Assembly (NCBI RefSeq): GCF_018982885.2
Contig: NZ_CP081848.1
Location: 3,798,501-3,862,500 of the forward strand
Length of the DNA: 64,000 bases
Reading direction: 5' to 3'
From: Polymorphobacter megasporae
GTDB taxonomy: Bacteria > Pseudomonadota > Alphaproteobacteria > Sphingomonadales > Sphingomonadaceae
In this document: in pieces, positions 45,456 to 54,528 of the stretch
How the letters are laid out: every line of letters starts with the position of its first letter
How positions within the stretch are numbered: position 1 is the first letter of the stretch
Made by a program: the position numbers and the translations under genes
The notes under the pieces: generated by a model
Databases searched by the model: none
The model's input: only the letters and a program-made list of their open reading frames with translations
Told to the model about the DNA's origin: nothing

Positions 45456-46741
45456 CCGCGGCGAGCATCGCCGCTGCCGTCCGCCCGAGCCGGGCGCGGC
45501 TGTTCATCCTTGCGCTGATGACGCTTGCGACGATGCTCAACTATCTCGACCGCGCGGTCATCGGGGTCGCCGCGCCATCGATGAGCAAGGAACTCGGGCT
45601 GTCGGCGGTCGTCCTAGGCCTCGTCTTCTCGTCGTTCTCATGGACTTACGCTGCGGCGCAGATCCCCGGCGGGCTGGTTCTCGATCGGCTCGGAACGCGG
45701 CTTACCTATGCGCTCTCGCTCGGCATCTGGTCGCTCGTCACCCTGCTCCATGCCTTCGCTGCGAACCTTGGCATGTTGCTCGCGTTCCGCTTCGGCCTCG
45801 GGGTCGCCGAGGCACCGTGCTACCCATGCAACAGCCGCATCCTCGCGACGTGGTTCCCGCAATCCGAGCGCGCCCGCGCGACCTCGGTCTATTCGGTCGG
45901 CCAGTATTTCGGCCTCGCCTTCATGACGCCGCTGTTGTTCTGGATCGTTGCGCACTGGGGCTGGCGGGCGCTTTTCCTCGTCGTCGGCGGGGTCGGCATC
46001 GCGTTCGGTTGGGGCTGGTATCTGCTCTACCGCGACCCGGCGCAAAGCCTGGCGATCAACGACGGTGAGCGTGCGCTGATCGCGGCCGGCGGCGGGGTCG
46101 ATGCTCGTCCCGCGGCAACCGCTTTTTCGTGGGCGAACGTCGGCCGGCTGCTGTCGAAGCGCCAGATCCTTGGAGCGTCGATCGGCCAGTTCGCGAGCAA
46201 CTCGACCCTCGTGTTCTTCATCACTTGGTTCCCGACGTATCTCGCCACCGAGCGCCATATGGACTGGATCAAGTCGGGCGTGTTCGCGGTGCTGCCGTAT
46301 ATCGCCGCCTCGGTCGGGGTGCTGATCGGCGGCGCGGTGTCGGACTGGCTGATCCGCCGCACCGGCTCGGCGAACATCGGGCGCAAGCTGCCGGTCGTCG
46401 CCGGGCTGCTTCTGACCTCGACGATCCTGTTGGCGAACTACGTCGACGACAACCGGCTGGTGATCCTCGTCATGTCGATCGCGTTCTTCGGTCAGGGCAT
46501 CTGCAACCTCGGCTGGACGCTGATTTCCGACGTCGCGCCGAAGGAGATGATCGGGCTGACCGGCGGGGTGTTCAACCTGTGCGCCAACCTCGCCGGGATC
46601 GTCACGCCGATCGTCATCGGCTTCGTCGTCGCCGCGACCGGATCATTCTACGGCGCGCTCGCCTACATCGGGGCGGTCGCACTGCTCGGGGCGGGGTCGT
46701 ACATCTTCATCGTCGGGGACGTGCACCGTGTCGAGCTTTGA
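45452..46741 (+). CDS. MFS transporter of the anion:cation symporter (ACS) group
   Basis: 429 aa with 12 spans. ATG 45452 overlaps the aroQ stop (ATGA). Features: LATMLNYLDRAVIGVAAPSM in the first span, GLVLDRLGTRLTYAL (the loop 2-3 MFS motif), GLGVAEAPCYPCNSRILATWFP and SDVAPKEMIGLTGGVFNLCANLAGIVTPIVIG. These are typical of ACS-type carriers for sugar acids and aromatic acids (hexuronate, galactonate, phthalate). Coupling to dehydroquinase makes quinate, shikimate or dehydroshikimate the likely cargo. Confidence 0.93.
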   Translation: MTAASIAAAVRPSRARLFILALMTLATMLNYLDRAVIGVAAPSMSKELGLSAVVLGLVFSSFSWTYAAAQIPGGLVLDRLGTRLTYALSLGIWSLVTLLHAFAANLGMLLAFRFGLGVAEAPCYPCNSRILATWFPQSERARATSVYSVGQYFGLAFMTPLLFWIVAHWGWRALFLVVGGVGIAFGWGWYLLYRDPAQSLAINDGERALIAAGGGVDARPAATAFSWANVGRLLSKRQILGASIGQFASNSTLVFFITWFPTYLATERHMDWIKSGVFAVLPYIAASVGVLIGGAVSDWLIRRTGSANIGRKLPVVAGLLLTSTILLANYVDDNRLVILVMSIAFFGQGICNLGWTLISDVAPKEMIGLTGGVFNLCANLAGIVTPIVIGFVVAATGSFYGALAYIGAVALLGAGSYIFIVGDVHRVEL

Positions 46742-46751
46742 CGCCCTGCGG

Positions 46752-47159
46752 TTAGCTCGGCCGTCGCGCGTTTTCGTGCCCGAAGGTGAGTTCGATGCGG
46801 ATGCCATTGGGGTCGCGCAGGTTAAACTGGACGAGACCCGGCACGCGCGTCTGGCGAACATCATAGGTGACCCCGGCGCGGTCGAGGCGCTCCGCCATTC
46901 CGGGTTGATCCGAACAGTCGAAGGCGATGTGGTCGAGGCGTCCGGGCGCTCCGGCCGGGCGGTCGACCTCGCCGGGCAGCATCGCGTTGACGTGGATGAT
47001 CGGGCGGCCGTCAGCGCTGTGCAGCCACGCGTTGCCCGTCTGGTCGCCCATTGTCGCCGCCGGGCCACGGACGAGATCGAACAAGGTCTCGAAGAACGAC
47101 ATCGTCGCCGCGAACTCCGGGGTCCGGATGTTGATGTGGCCGATGCGCTCGATCGCCAT
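46752..47159 (-). CDS. VOC-family protein
   Basis: 135 aa, one glyoxalase/dioxygenase-fold module. GGAGCGA precedes ATG 47159. Metal-site candidates are His8 in RIGHINIRT, His in RLDHIAFDC and Glu in GIRIELTFG, an intact 2-His-1-Glu-like set. The reaction is unknown. The fold is the same as the C-terminal half of the two-domain dehydroshikimate dehydratase nearby, so it could act on a related catechol-type or keto acid. It is divergent from the esterase gene and convergent with the MFS gene. Confidence 0.83.
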   Translation of the reverse strand: MAIERIGHINIRTPEFAATMSFFETLFDLVRGPAATMGDQTGNAWLHSADGRPIIHVNAMLPGEVDRPAGAPGRLDHIAFDCSDQPGMAERLDRAGVTYDVRQTRVPGLVQFNLRDPNGIRIELTFGHENARRPS

Positions 47160-47222
47160 GCATTTCGCTCCGGTTTCCAATGACGGCGTGAAGATGCGGG
47201 ATGATTTAGGGGAGAACAAGCG

Positions 47223-48884
47223 ATGAAAGCTCGACTTAATCGGCTGGCGGGCGCGGTGGCGCTGCTTCTCGGCGCGACCACGCTCGGCGCGGCGATGCTG
47301 CCGATCGCGTCCGACCCGGTGATGACCGCGAGCGGGAAAATCTCGGGAACGCGCCTGCGCTCGGGCGTCCGCGCGTATCTCGGCATCCCCTACGCCGCGC
47401 CGCCGGTCGGCCAACTGCGCTGGGCCGCGCCGCAGCCGATGCACTGGGACGGCATCTTCAACGCCGACCGCACCGGGGCCGAGTGCATCCAAGTCCTCCG
47501 CCCGCACGACATCAACCATTATTTCGGCGAGGAACCTACCTCAGAGAACTGCCTCACCCTCAACCTCTGGACCCCGGCGCGGGCAACCCCGGCGTCGAAA
47601 CTGCCGGTCGTGGTGTTTATCTACGGCGGCGGCTTCACTGTCGGATCATCGGGGATGCCGAACTATGGCGGCGAGCCGATTGCGCGCGCCGGGGCGGTGT
47701 TCGTCAACTTCAACTATCGCGTCGGGGCGTTTGGCTTTCTCGCCCATCCGGCACTGACCGCAGAACAGGGCGGCCATTCGGGCAATTACGGCCTGATGGA
47801 CCAGATCGCCGCGTTGAAGTGGGTTCAGGCCAACATCGCGAAGTTCGGCGGTGACCCGTCGAAGGTCTTGATCGTCGGGCAGTCGGCAGGTGCTTCGTCG
47901 GTCGCCTCGCATCTCTTCAGCCCGTTGTCGAAAGGCCTGTTCCGCGCCGCGGCCATGTCGAGCGGGTGCAATTTCGCCAGCACCGGTCCGGTCGGTGCCG
48001 GCGAACTCAGGCTCGCCGATGCCGAAAAGACCGGGGTCCAGCTCCAGGAACGCCTCGGCGCTGCGGACCTCGCGGCGATGCGGCAGGTCCCCGCCGACCG
48101 GATCCTCGGGTTGCAGTCGGAATCGCAGCTGGGGGTCCACGTCGATGCGGTCCGCATCGGCGGCCCGATCATTGACGGCTATGTCCTGACCGCCCCGCGC
48201 TCCGAACTTCTCGCCTCGGGCAACATCGCGCGCGTGCCGGTTATCGCCAGCTACAACGGCGACGACATCGACGTCGGGATGAGCCCGCTCGGCCGGGTCA
48301 AGACGCTCGCCGATTATCAGAAGACCGTGCGCGAGATGTGGGGTGCCGACGCCGATGCCTTCCTCGAGCGCTGGCCAGCAACCGACAGCGACGTCGTCGC
48401 GGTCGCCAAGCGCGCGGCGACAATGAAAGGCCTCGAAAGCTCGTCGCGGCGATGCGCGCGTGGCGTCGCACAGCTCGGCGTCGCGGCGTACATTGACGAG
48501 TTCACCCGCAAGCATCCCTATGTCCCGGGGGTCAAGATCGCCGATCAGGACACCGCGACGATTGGCGCCTACCACACCGCCGATATCCCTTACTGGTTCG
48601 GGACGCTCGACGCGTACAACAGCCTGCGCGCGACACGCGACTGGACCGCATGGGACCGCTCGCTGTCGACACGGATGATGGGGGCGATGATCGCCTTCGC
48701 CGCGACCGGCTCGCCGTCGACCCCCGCAATGCAATGGCCGGCGTGGAAGGCTGGGGCCGAGACGAAGCTCGTTCTCGGCGACACCGTCACGGTCGAGCCA
48801 CTCGATACGACGCGTCTCGACTGGCTGGCAGCGCATCCGGCGAAAGCAATCGCGAATCCTGCCGCGCGACGCGTGCGCGACTGA
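47223..48884 (+). CDS. exported type-B carboxylesterase (possible chlorogenate esterase)
   Basis: 553 aa with a signal peptide. Type-B esterase motifs: YLGIPYAAPPVGQLRW, SENCLTLNLWTP, oxyanion YGGGF (134-138), nucleophile Ser221 in VGQSAGASS, and catalytic His451 in AYHTADIPYWFG. The acid position reads SYNGDDID with Asp instead of the usual Glu. AGGGGAGA lies before ATG 47223. In this island it is well placed to release quinate from plant esters such as chlorogenic acid, but that substrate is inferred from neighbours only; other esters fit the family equally well. Confidence 0.88.
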   Translation: MKARLNRLAGAVALLLGATTLGAAMLPIASDPVMTASGKISGTRLRSGVRAYLGIPYAAPPVGQLRWAAPQPMHWDGIFNADRTGAECIQVLRPHDINHYFGEEPTSENCLTLNLWTPARATPASKLPVVVFIYGGGFTVGSSGMPNYGGEPIARAGAVFVNFNYRVGAFGFLAHPALTAEQGGHSGNYGLMDQIAALKWVQANIAKFGGDPSKVLIVGQSAGASSVASHLFSPLSKGLFRAAAMSSGCNFASTGPVGAGELRLADAEKTGVQLQERLGAADLAAMRQVPADRILGLQSESQLGVHVDAVRIGGPIIDGYVLTAPRSELLASGNIARVPVIASYNGDDIDVGMSPLGRVKTLADYQKTVREMWGADADAFLERWPATDSDVVAVAKRAATMKGLESSSRRCARGVAQLGVAAYIDEFTRKHPYVPGVKIADQDTATIGAYHTADIPYWFGTLDAYNSLRATRDWTAWDRSLSTRMMGAMIAFAATGSPSTPAMQWPAWKAGAETKLVLGDTVTVEPLDTTRLDWLAAHPAKAIANPAARRVRD

Positions 48885-48907
48885 AGCTCAGCGAACCCCG
48901 TCGCAGT

Positions 48908-50776
48908 TCAAAACTGGGGCGGGGTGCGCAACCGGGCCTGCGCGGCGAGCCGAACCGGCGCGTTCGCCGCGCCGTAGCCGGAATAGTCGCGTCGCTCGAC
49001 GACCTCGAAGAACAGCCGCTGCTTGAATGCGCGCGTGTACGCTTGGAGGTATAGCCCGTCGCCGACACGGTCGTACATCACCCCATGCGTCGAGAGCTGT
49101 TCGAGCAGTGCGTCGTCGAGCCCGAAGCGCGCACGAAGGTCGTCGTAATAATTCGGCGGGATCGTGAGCATCTCGACCCCGCCCGCGCGCATCGCGACGA
49201 CGGTGGCGAAGATGTCGTCGGTGGTGAAGGCGATGTGCTGGACCCCAGCGCCGAAATAGCGGTCGACGAAGCGCGAGGCGAGCGTCTGCCCCGCCGCGCC
49301 GTTGAGCGTGATCCTCAGCGAGCCGTCGGCAGACTCGATCGGCTGACTTTGGACGATGCCGCGCGGATCGGCGACGTCGACCGCCGCCGTCCGTTCGACT
49401 GCGAGCAGGCTCGTATAATACAGCTGCCACGAAAGGAATTCTTCGGGCGGCATCGACTGCGCGAGGTGATCGACATGGCGCAGGCCATAGCCCGCCGGCT
49501 CGCGAACGCCGGTCGCGACAAAATCAGTCGCCCAGAACGCCTCGTCGAGCTGGTCCGGGGTGAAATAGAGCAGGCTGCCGCCGACCGCGCGGAGCGACGG
49601 CACTGCAAGTTCGCCGGGTCCGCTGTTCTGGGCGAACGCCTCCATGCCGAGTCGCTTGGCGCGCGCCATTGTCCCCGCCGGGTCACCGACGCCGATGCCG
49701 AAGGCGCAGACCGACGCGCCGTGAAGCAAGTGGTGCGAATGGGCGAAGCCAGCCGGCTCCTCGTTGATCACGAAGTTGACCTCGCCCTGCCGCCAACGCG
49801 TGACGGCTTTTGTCCGATGGCGGCCGGCAGAGGCAAAGCCGAGTTGACCGAACCATGTTTCGAGATCGCGCGCCTCGTCACCCGCTGCCGCGAACTCGAC
49901 GAAGGTAATGCCGCTCGGTTTGCCGCGATCCGGGAGCGGCGGATCGAGCGCAGCTTCGGCCGTCAGTGCGCGAACATCGTCCTCGAGAACGACGAGCGAG
50001 CGGTAGCCGTCGTCGGCGATCTGATCCGCCGCCCAGCCGCGAAACCGGTCGTTAAAGATCTCGAGCGACAGCGGCCCTCGATAGCCCTGGGCGACGACCG
50101 CCGCGACATAATCGGTAACCGCGAAGTCGCCCTGCCCGGGAAAGCAGCGGAAATGTCGGCTCAAGTAGAGCGGGTCCATCGGCACGCCCGGCGCATCGGC
50201 GATCTGGAGGAGGAAGATGCGGTCGCCGGGGATGTCGGCGATGCTCGCGATCGGAACGCCGCGGGCGAGCGAGTGAAAACTGTCGAGGATCAGGCCGATC
50301 GACGGGTGATCGGCGCGGCGGACGATGTCCCACGCCTGGCGGTGATCGAAGACATGCCGCCCCCACGCCAAGGCTTCATAGCCGACGCGGACCCCGCTGA
50401 TCGCCGCGCGCTCGCCGAGTTCGGCAAAGTCCGCCGCGAGGCGTTCGGGGTCGCCGTCGGTGTCGGGAGCGACGCTGCTGCACACCAGCATCAGCTCGGC
50501 ACCGAGGTCGTGCATCAGGTCGAACTTGCGCTCGGCCCGGTCGAAAGCCCGCGCGCGGGCGAGGCCACGCAGCCCTTCGAAATCACGGAACGGTTGGAAG
50601 CAGGTGCAGACCAGCCCGGCGTCGGCGATCCGGGCGGCGATCTCGCGCGGACCGATGTCGGCGACGGTCAGATCGTTCTCGAAGATCTCGACCCCGGCGT
50701 AACCAGCCCGCGCGATCGCCGCGATCTTGTCGACGAGAGCGCCGCTCAGGGCGACCGTGGCAATCGATTTGAGCAA
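48908..50776 (-). CDS. quiC: two-domain 3-dehydroshikimate dehydratase (QuiC type)
   Basis: 622 aa. Residues 1-275 are a sugar-phosphate-isomerase/AP-endonuclease-2 TIM barrel (AGYAGVEIFENDLT, VGYEALAWGRHVFDH, GLILDSFHSLARG, LQIADAPG). This half does the dehydration of 3-dehydroshikimate to protocatechuate in characterised enzymes. Residues 295-600 are 4-hydroxyphenylpyruvate-dioxygenase-like with a likely metal triad His437, His514 and Glu591. The fusion is specific to bacterial QuiC-type dehydratases. The start is TTG 50776 with GGGAGAG upstream. It follows the TonB receptor gene by 18 bases on the same strand. Confidence 0.93.
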   Translation of the reverse strand: MLKSIATVALSGALVDKIAAIARAGYAGVEIFENDLTVADIGPREIAARIADAGLVCTCFQPFRDFEGLRGLARARAFDRAERKFDLMHDLGAELMLVCSSVAPDTDGDPERLAADFAELGERAAISGVRVGYEALAWGRHVFDHRQAWDIVRRADHPSIGLILDSFHSLARGVPIASIADIPGDRIFLLQIADAPGVPMDPLYLSRHFRCFPGQGDFAVTDYVAAVVAQGYRGPLSLEIFNDRFRGWAADQIADDGYRSLVVLEDDVRALTAEAALDPPLPDRGKPSGITFVEFAAAGDEARDLETWFGQLGFASAGRHRTKAVTRWRQGEVNFVINEEPAGFAHSHHLLHGASVCAFGIGVGDPAGTMARAKRLGMEAFAQNSGPGELAVPSLRAVGGSLLYFTPDQLDEAFWATDFVATGVREPAGYGLRHVDHLAQSMPPEEFLSWQLYYTSLLAVERTAAVDVADPRGIVQSQPIESADGSLRITLNGAAGQTLASRFVDRYFGAGVQHIAFTTDDIFATVVAMRAGGVEMLTIPPNYYDDLRARFGLDDALLEQLSTHGVMYDRVGDGLYLQAYTRAFKQRLFFEVVERRDYSGYGAANAPVRLAAQARLRTPPQF

Positions 50777-50794
50777 CGGTCTCTCCCGGCCCGA

Positions 50795-53755
50795 TCAGAA
50801 CGCGGTTCGCACGCCGATGGTCACGACGCGCCCGATCGGGTTGGCCTCGAACACGTCATAACCCGCCGCGATATTGTAGAATGGCGGGTTGCGGTCGAAC
50901 AGGTTGGTCGCGTCGACGAAGACCTGCGCCTTGTGCAGATACTTCTGGGGTATCGTGTAGGCGACATGGAGGTCGACCGTGGTGTACGCCGCGACATGGT
51001 CGCCGCCGCCGGTCGGCACGCCGTTGGTCCGAATGATCGGGTTGAGCGTCGTGCCGCTATAGTTGCGATAGCCGCCGGTCTGATTGACGAAGACGTCGGC
51101 CGAGATGCCCGAGTATTCCCAGCCGAGATTGGCGCGGCCCTGGAAGATCACCGATGGGAAGGTCGTGTTGAACCCGGTAGTGTTGAGCACGCTGAAGGTC
51201 GGGCCATTGCCGATCTGCTGGTCGAACTGGAGTTCGTCGGTGAAGGCCACCCCGGCGGTGAAGCGTCCAATTCCAGTCTGCCGCGAGTAATTCACGTCGA
51301 CATCGATGCCCGAGACCGTGAGGTTGAGGACGTTACGCTGCTGATAATTGTAGATGAAATACGCGGTCTGTGGCAGCGCGCTGACCTGTGGCTGTCCGGC
51401 GGTCGCAGCCGCGATTTGCGCCGGGGTTGCGCCGCCCGGATAGAGCGTGAGCAACGACGACAGGTCGCTCGCACCGATCGCCAGCGCCGGCAGCGGTGCG
51501 GTGATGCCACCGCGAATCTCGTTGTGCCAATAGGTCACGCCGATCTTGAGGCCATCGACGAAATGCGGCGTGAAGTCGGCGCCGATCGAATAGGTCTTGC
51601 CCTTCTGCGGCTTGAGCGAGGCGTTGCCGCCCTGGAGGATGATCCCCGGCACAGTGCTTGTCCCGATCGCGCATGTGGTCGACGCAGCGGTGCATCCGGG
51701 CAGCGCCGCCGCTCCGGCGAAACTCGCGACCGGAACGTTGACCTGGCCGAGCGCGAACACGCCGTAGCCCGATTCGCCGGTGATCCCGGCGGCATTGCTG
51801 CCGCGGCTGGTCAGCGCCGGGGCGACGAACGAACGGGCGTAGTTGGCGCGCACCTTGAAGCCGTCGAAGACACCCCAGTTCGCCGCGATCTTCGGGTTCG
51901 TCGTCGACCCGAAGTCGCTGTAATGATCGTACCTGCCCGACAGGTTGACGTCGAACGACTGGATGCCGGGGATGCCCATCTCGGGGCCGATGATCGGGAT
52001 CAGCGCTTCGATATAGCCCGACTGCACCGATCGGGCGTAGGTCAAGTTCGCGGTAGCCGACCCGCTCGACGATGGCCCGATGTTGAGCGGGCGAGTGATG
52101 TCCTGTCGCAGCGTGTAGTGGATCAGCTCGCCGCCGACGGCGACCTTCACGTCACCGGCGGGGAGGTGGAATAGGCTGCCGTCGATCTTGAGCGTGCCGT
52201 CCTCGATCGTCTGACGCGCGAGGTACGTCTGGGTCGAATCGACGAGGCTCGCGCGGACCGCCCCCGATGTCCGGTTGGTCGACAGCGGGTTGAACACGTC
52301 GAGCGCGTTCGCCGCGGTCAGCGGAAGCTGGGTGACGATGAGCCCGGTCGCCGGGACCGACACCGCCGTCAGGCTGCCCGCGCCGTTGGTCGTCCCGTTC
52401 AGCGCGAGATAGGCGCAGCTGGTGCACAGCTGGCCGAGGTTCTGCGTCGCCGAGTTGTCGACGCCGAATACCCCGCCGAGGGTGATGCGGAAGTTGCCGT
52501 CGAGCTTATATTCGGCGGTCCCGTGGACATAGAAATCTTCCGCCGAGCTATCGATGTGCGCGCCGGGCCCCAGCAGGTCGTCGGCATTGAAACGGACGGT
52601 TTCCGACGTCGCGGCGCTTCCCGGAACGCCGACGTAGAACGGGTTGACCTGCCCCGCGTTCGCGGCGGTCCTGAAGATCGTCGCAGTGACGGCACCGCGG
52701 GTCACGTTCTGGCGGTCGCGGCGGTTCGAATAGACGACGTCGCCGGTGACAGTCAGCTTGTCGGTGATATCCTGCGTGACCTTGACCATGCCGTTATGGC
52801 GAATTTCCTGCGGCAGAAGGTCGGTCAGGCCGGTGAAGTCGCAGAACGCGTTCGCCTGCGCATTCGATACGCCTGCACCGCTGTAGGGGTAGCCGTAGAT
52901 CGTCGAGTTTCCGGTCGGCTGGATGCTCGCGGGCTGGCAAGCGAACGACGCGGTGTTGGTGCCGCCCTGCGCGATATGGTTGGCTGCGGTGAAGCTGCGG
53001 TTGGCGGCGCTGAGCGCGTCGCGTTTCGAATAGCTGTAGGCGAACAGGACCGACCCGCCCGCCCATGTCTTTCCCGCGAGAAAACTGCCGTTGTACGTCT
53101 TGTACTGGTCGGCGAACCCGACCTGACCCGATGCCTCGATCCCGTCGAAATTGCGCCGGGTGATGAAGTTGATGACCCCGGCGACTGCGTCGGACCCATA
53201 GACCGCCGACGCGCCGTCGGGGAGGACTTCGACCCGTTCGAGTGCGACAGTCGGGACGATGTTCGGGTCGCCGAGCGCGTGGTTGATGCCGCTGAGCGCG
53301 AAACGGTGGCCGTCGATCAGGATCAACGTCGAATTCGATGCGCTTCCACCGAGGCCGTGGATAGTCGGCGCGTTGGTCCCGGAGCCATCCGCCGAACCGA
53401 AAGCGCCCTGCCCCGCCGAACCCGAGCCGACGATCGCCGGCACCGATTTAAGGATTTGCTGGACCGACTGCGCCGGGGTTGCCTGAATCTGCGCCTGGCC
53501 AATGCTGATCAGATTCGACCCGACCGGCGGCGCGCCGCGGATACTTGTGCCAGTGACGACGATTTCTTCGGCCGGGGCCGGGATGGTGTTCCCGGCACCG
53601 ATCGCAGGTGTCGCAACCGGGGTTTCAGGGGTACTCGCGGTAGCCTGAGCCGGAGTTTGCGCAGTGCTCGATGAGACTTGAGCGACTGCCGATCCGCTCC
53701 ACCCGACAAGTGCAGCGACCGCCGTGCTCGATACGAGCAGACCTTTTAACCCCAT
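50795..53755 (-). CDS. large TonB-dependent receptor of the quinate island
   Basis: 986 aa outer-membrane receptor. Signal peptide ends near GSAVAQ; an Ala/Thr/Pro-rich linker leads to the TonB-box-like EEIVVTGTSIR. The plug has PTIHGLGGSASNSTLILIDGHR and VEVLPDGASAVYGSDAVAGVINFIT, typical of the carbon-source receptors expanded in sphingomonads rather than siderophore receptors. The barrel ends in TIGVRTAF. Being in one operon with the dehydroshikimate dehydratase, it probably imports quinate or its esters. A palindrome lies 47-60 bases upstream. Confidence 0.93.
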   Translation of the reverse strand: MGLKGLLVSSTAVAALVGWSGSAVAQVSSSTAQTPAQATASTPETPVATPAIGAGNTIPAPAEEIVVTGTSIRGAPPVGSNLISIGQAQIQATPAQSVQQILKSVPAIVGSGSAGQGAFGSADGSGTNAPTIHGLGGSASNSTLILIDGHRFALSGINHALGDPNIVPTVALERVEVLPDGASAVYGSDAVAGVINFITRRNFDGIEASGQVGFADQYKTYNGSFLAGKTWAGGSVLFAYSYSKRDALSAANRSFTAANHIAQGGTNTASFACQPASIQPTGNSTIYGYPYSGAGVSNAQANAFCDFTGLTDLLPQEIRHNGMVKVTQDITDKLTVTGDVVYSNRRDRQNVTRGAVTATIFRTAANAGQVNPFYVGVPGSAATSETVRFNADDLLGPGAHIDSSAEDFYVHGTAEYKLDGNFRITLGGVFGVDNSATQNLGQLCTSCAYLALNGTTNGAGSLTAVSVPATGLIVTQLPLTAANALDVFNPLSTNRTSGAVRASLVDSTQTYLARQTIEDGTLKIDGSLFHLPAGDVKVAVGGELIHYTLRQDITRPLNIGPSSSGSATANLTYARSVQSGYIEALIPIIGPEMGIPGIQSFDVNLSGRYDHYSDFGSTTNPKIAANWGVFDGFKVRANYARSFVAPALTSRGSNAAGITGESGYGVFALGQVNVPVASFAGAAALPGCTAASTTCAIGTSTVPGIILQGGNASLKPQKGKTYSIGADFTPHFVDGLKIGVTYWHNEIRGGITAPLPALAIGASDLSSLLTLYPGGATPAQIAAATAGQPQVSALPQTAYFIYNYQQRNVLNLTVSGIDVDVNYSRQTGIGRFTAGVAFTDELQFDQQIGNGPTFSVLNTTGFNTTFPSVIFQGRANLGWEYSGISADVFVNQTGGYRNYSGTTLNPIIRTNGVPTGGGDHVAAYTTVDLHVAYTIPQKYLHKAQVFVDATNLFDRNPPFYNIAAGYDVFEANPIGRVVTIGVRTAF

Positions 53756-53801
53756 GACGAATTCCCCAGGCAGACTTTTATATTTGTCCCCGGGGTAATG
53801 T

Positions 53802-53820
53802 ACTAAACTGTTAGTGTCAA
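53802..53820 (-). promoter_or_regulatory. -35 box and palindromic operator before the TonB receptor gene
   Basis: On the reverse strand TTGACA (53819-53814) runs into ACTAACAGTTTAGT (53815-53802), a near-perfect palindrome. A TetR protein encoded just upstream is the natural binder. Bound there it would cover the -35 box. No convincing -10 follows at 17 bases. Confidence 0.45.
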
Positions 53821-53849
53821 CTTGCGGCGGGCGGAATGTGACGATCGTA

Positions 53850-54512
53850 CTACGGCCTGACGAGCACCCATTTCAGGATAATTTCGACGACAGTGGCGCG
53901 GCGCGCGCGCTGAACCTCGGGCAGCTTGAAGTCGCGGCTGAAAATTCTCGAGACAGTGTAGCTGTTGGAAACGTTGTAGAATGACAGCGCGCTGATGGTC
54001 AGGTGCAGGTCGATCGGATCGATCCCACCCCGGAAAATGCCGCGCTCGACCCCGCGCTCGAGCAAACGGCCGAGCACGCGGATGACGCTTTCCGCGCGGG
54101 TCGTAATCCCTGGAACGTCGCCGATATGGGCGCCGCGAAGCGTGTTCTCGACCATGACGATCCGGACGAAATCTGGATTAAGGCGGTGCCAGTCGAAGGT
54201 CATCGCGACGAGCTGGGCGAGCGCTGCTTCGGGGTCGAGGGCATCGAGGTCGACCTCGGTCTCGAGCCGGCGAATTTCATTGTACGACCGCGAGAGGACG
54301 GCCCGGTAAAGCCCTTCCTTGCTGCCGAAATAATAATACAGCATTCGCTTGCTGGTATTGGTCTGCTCGGCGATTTCGTCGACCCGGCTCCCGCTCAACC
54401 CGTGGCTGGCGAAGTGTGCGGTGGCGACGTCGAGGATGTCGGTCTTGGTGCGTTCGGCGTCATTGGCGCGGATCGGGCCGCGGCCTGCGCGCTTGACTTC
54501 GGATGCGGGCAC
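53850..54512 (-). CDS. TetR-family regulator of the quinate island
   Basis: 220 aa from GTG 54512, chosen because AAGGA lies 7 bases before it; a TTG at 54527 is also in frame. DNA-binding domain: DILDVATAHFASHGLSGSRVDEIAEQTNTSKRMLYYYFGSKEGLY. The C-terminal domain is of the TetR_C type found in regulators of aromatic and lipid catabolism (VGRLLERGVERGIFRGGIDPIDLHLTISALSF). It sits between the receptor operon and the AroE-like dehydrogenase, overlaps the latter's end region, and is the only regulator in the island. Confidence 0.9.
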   Translation of the reverse strand: MPASEVKRAGRGPIRANDAERTKTDILDVATAHFASHGLSGSRVDEIAEQTNTSKRMLYYYFGSKEGLYRAVLSRSYNEIRRLETEVDLDALDPEAALAQLVAMTFDWHRLNPDFVRIVMVENTLRGAHIGDVPGITTRAESVIRVLGRLLERGVERGIFRGGIDPIDLHLTISALSFYNVSNSYTVSRIFSRDFKLPEVQRARRATVVEIILKWVLVRP

Positions 54513-54528
54513 AAAGTCGTCCTTCAAA

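Noticed and set aside
49085..52174. A 1029-codon forward-strand open frame
   Set aside because: It lies antisense across quiC and the TonB receptor gene, both of which have full domain signatures. Its product is Arg/Asp/Ala-rich with no fold pattern, a normal by-product of G/C-biased third positions.
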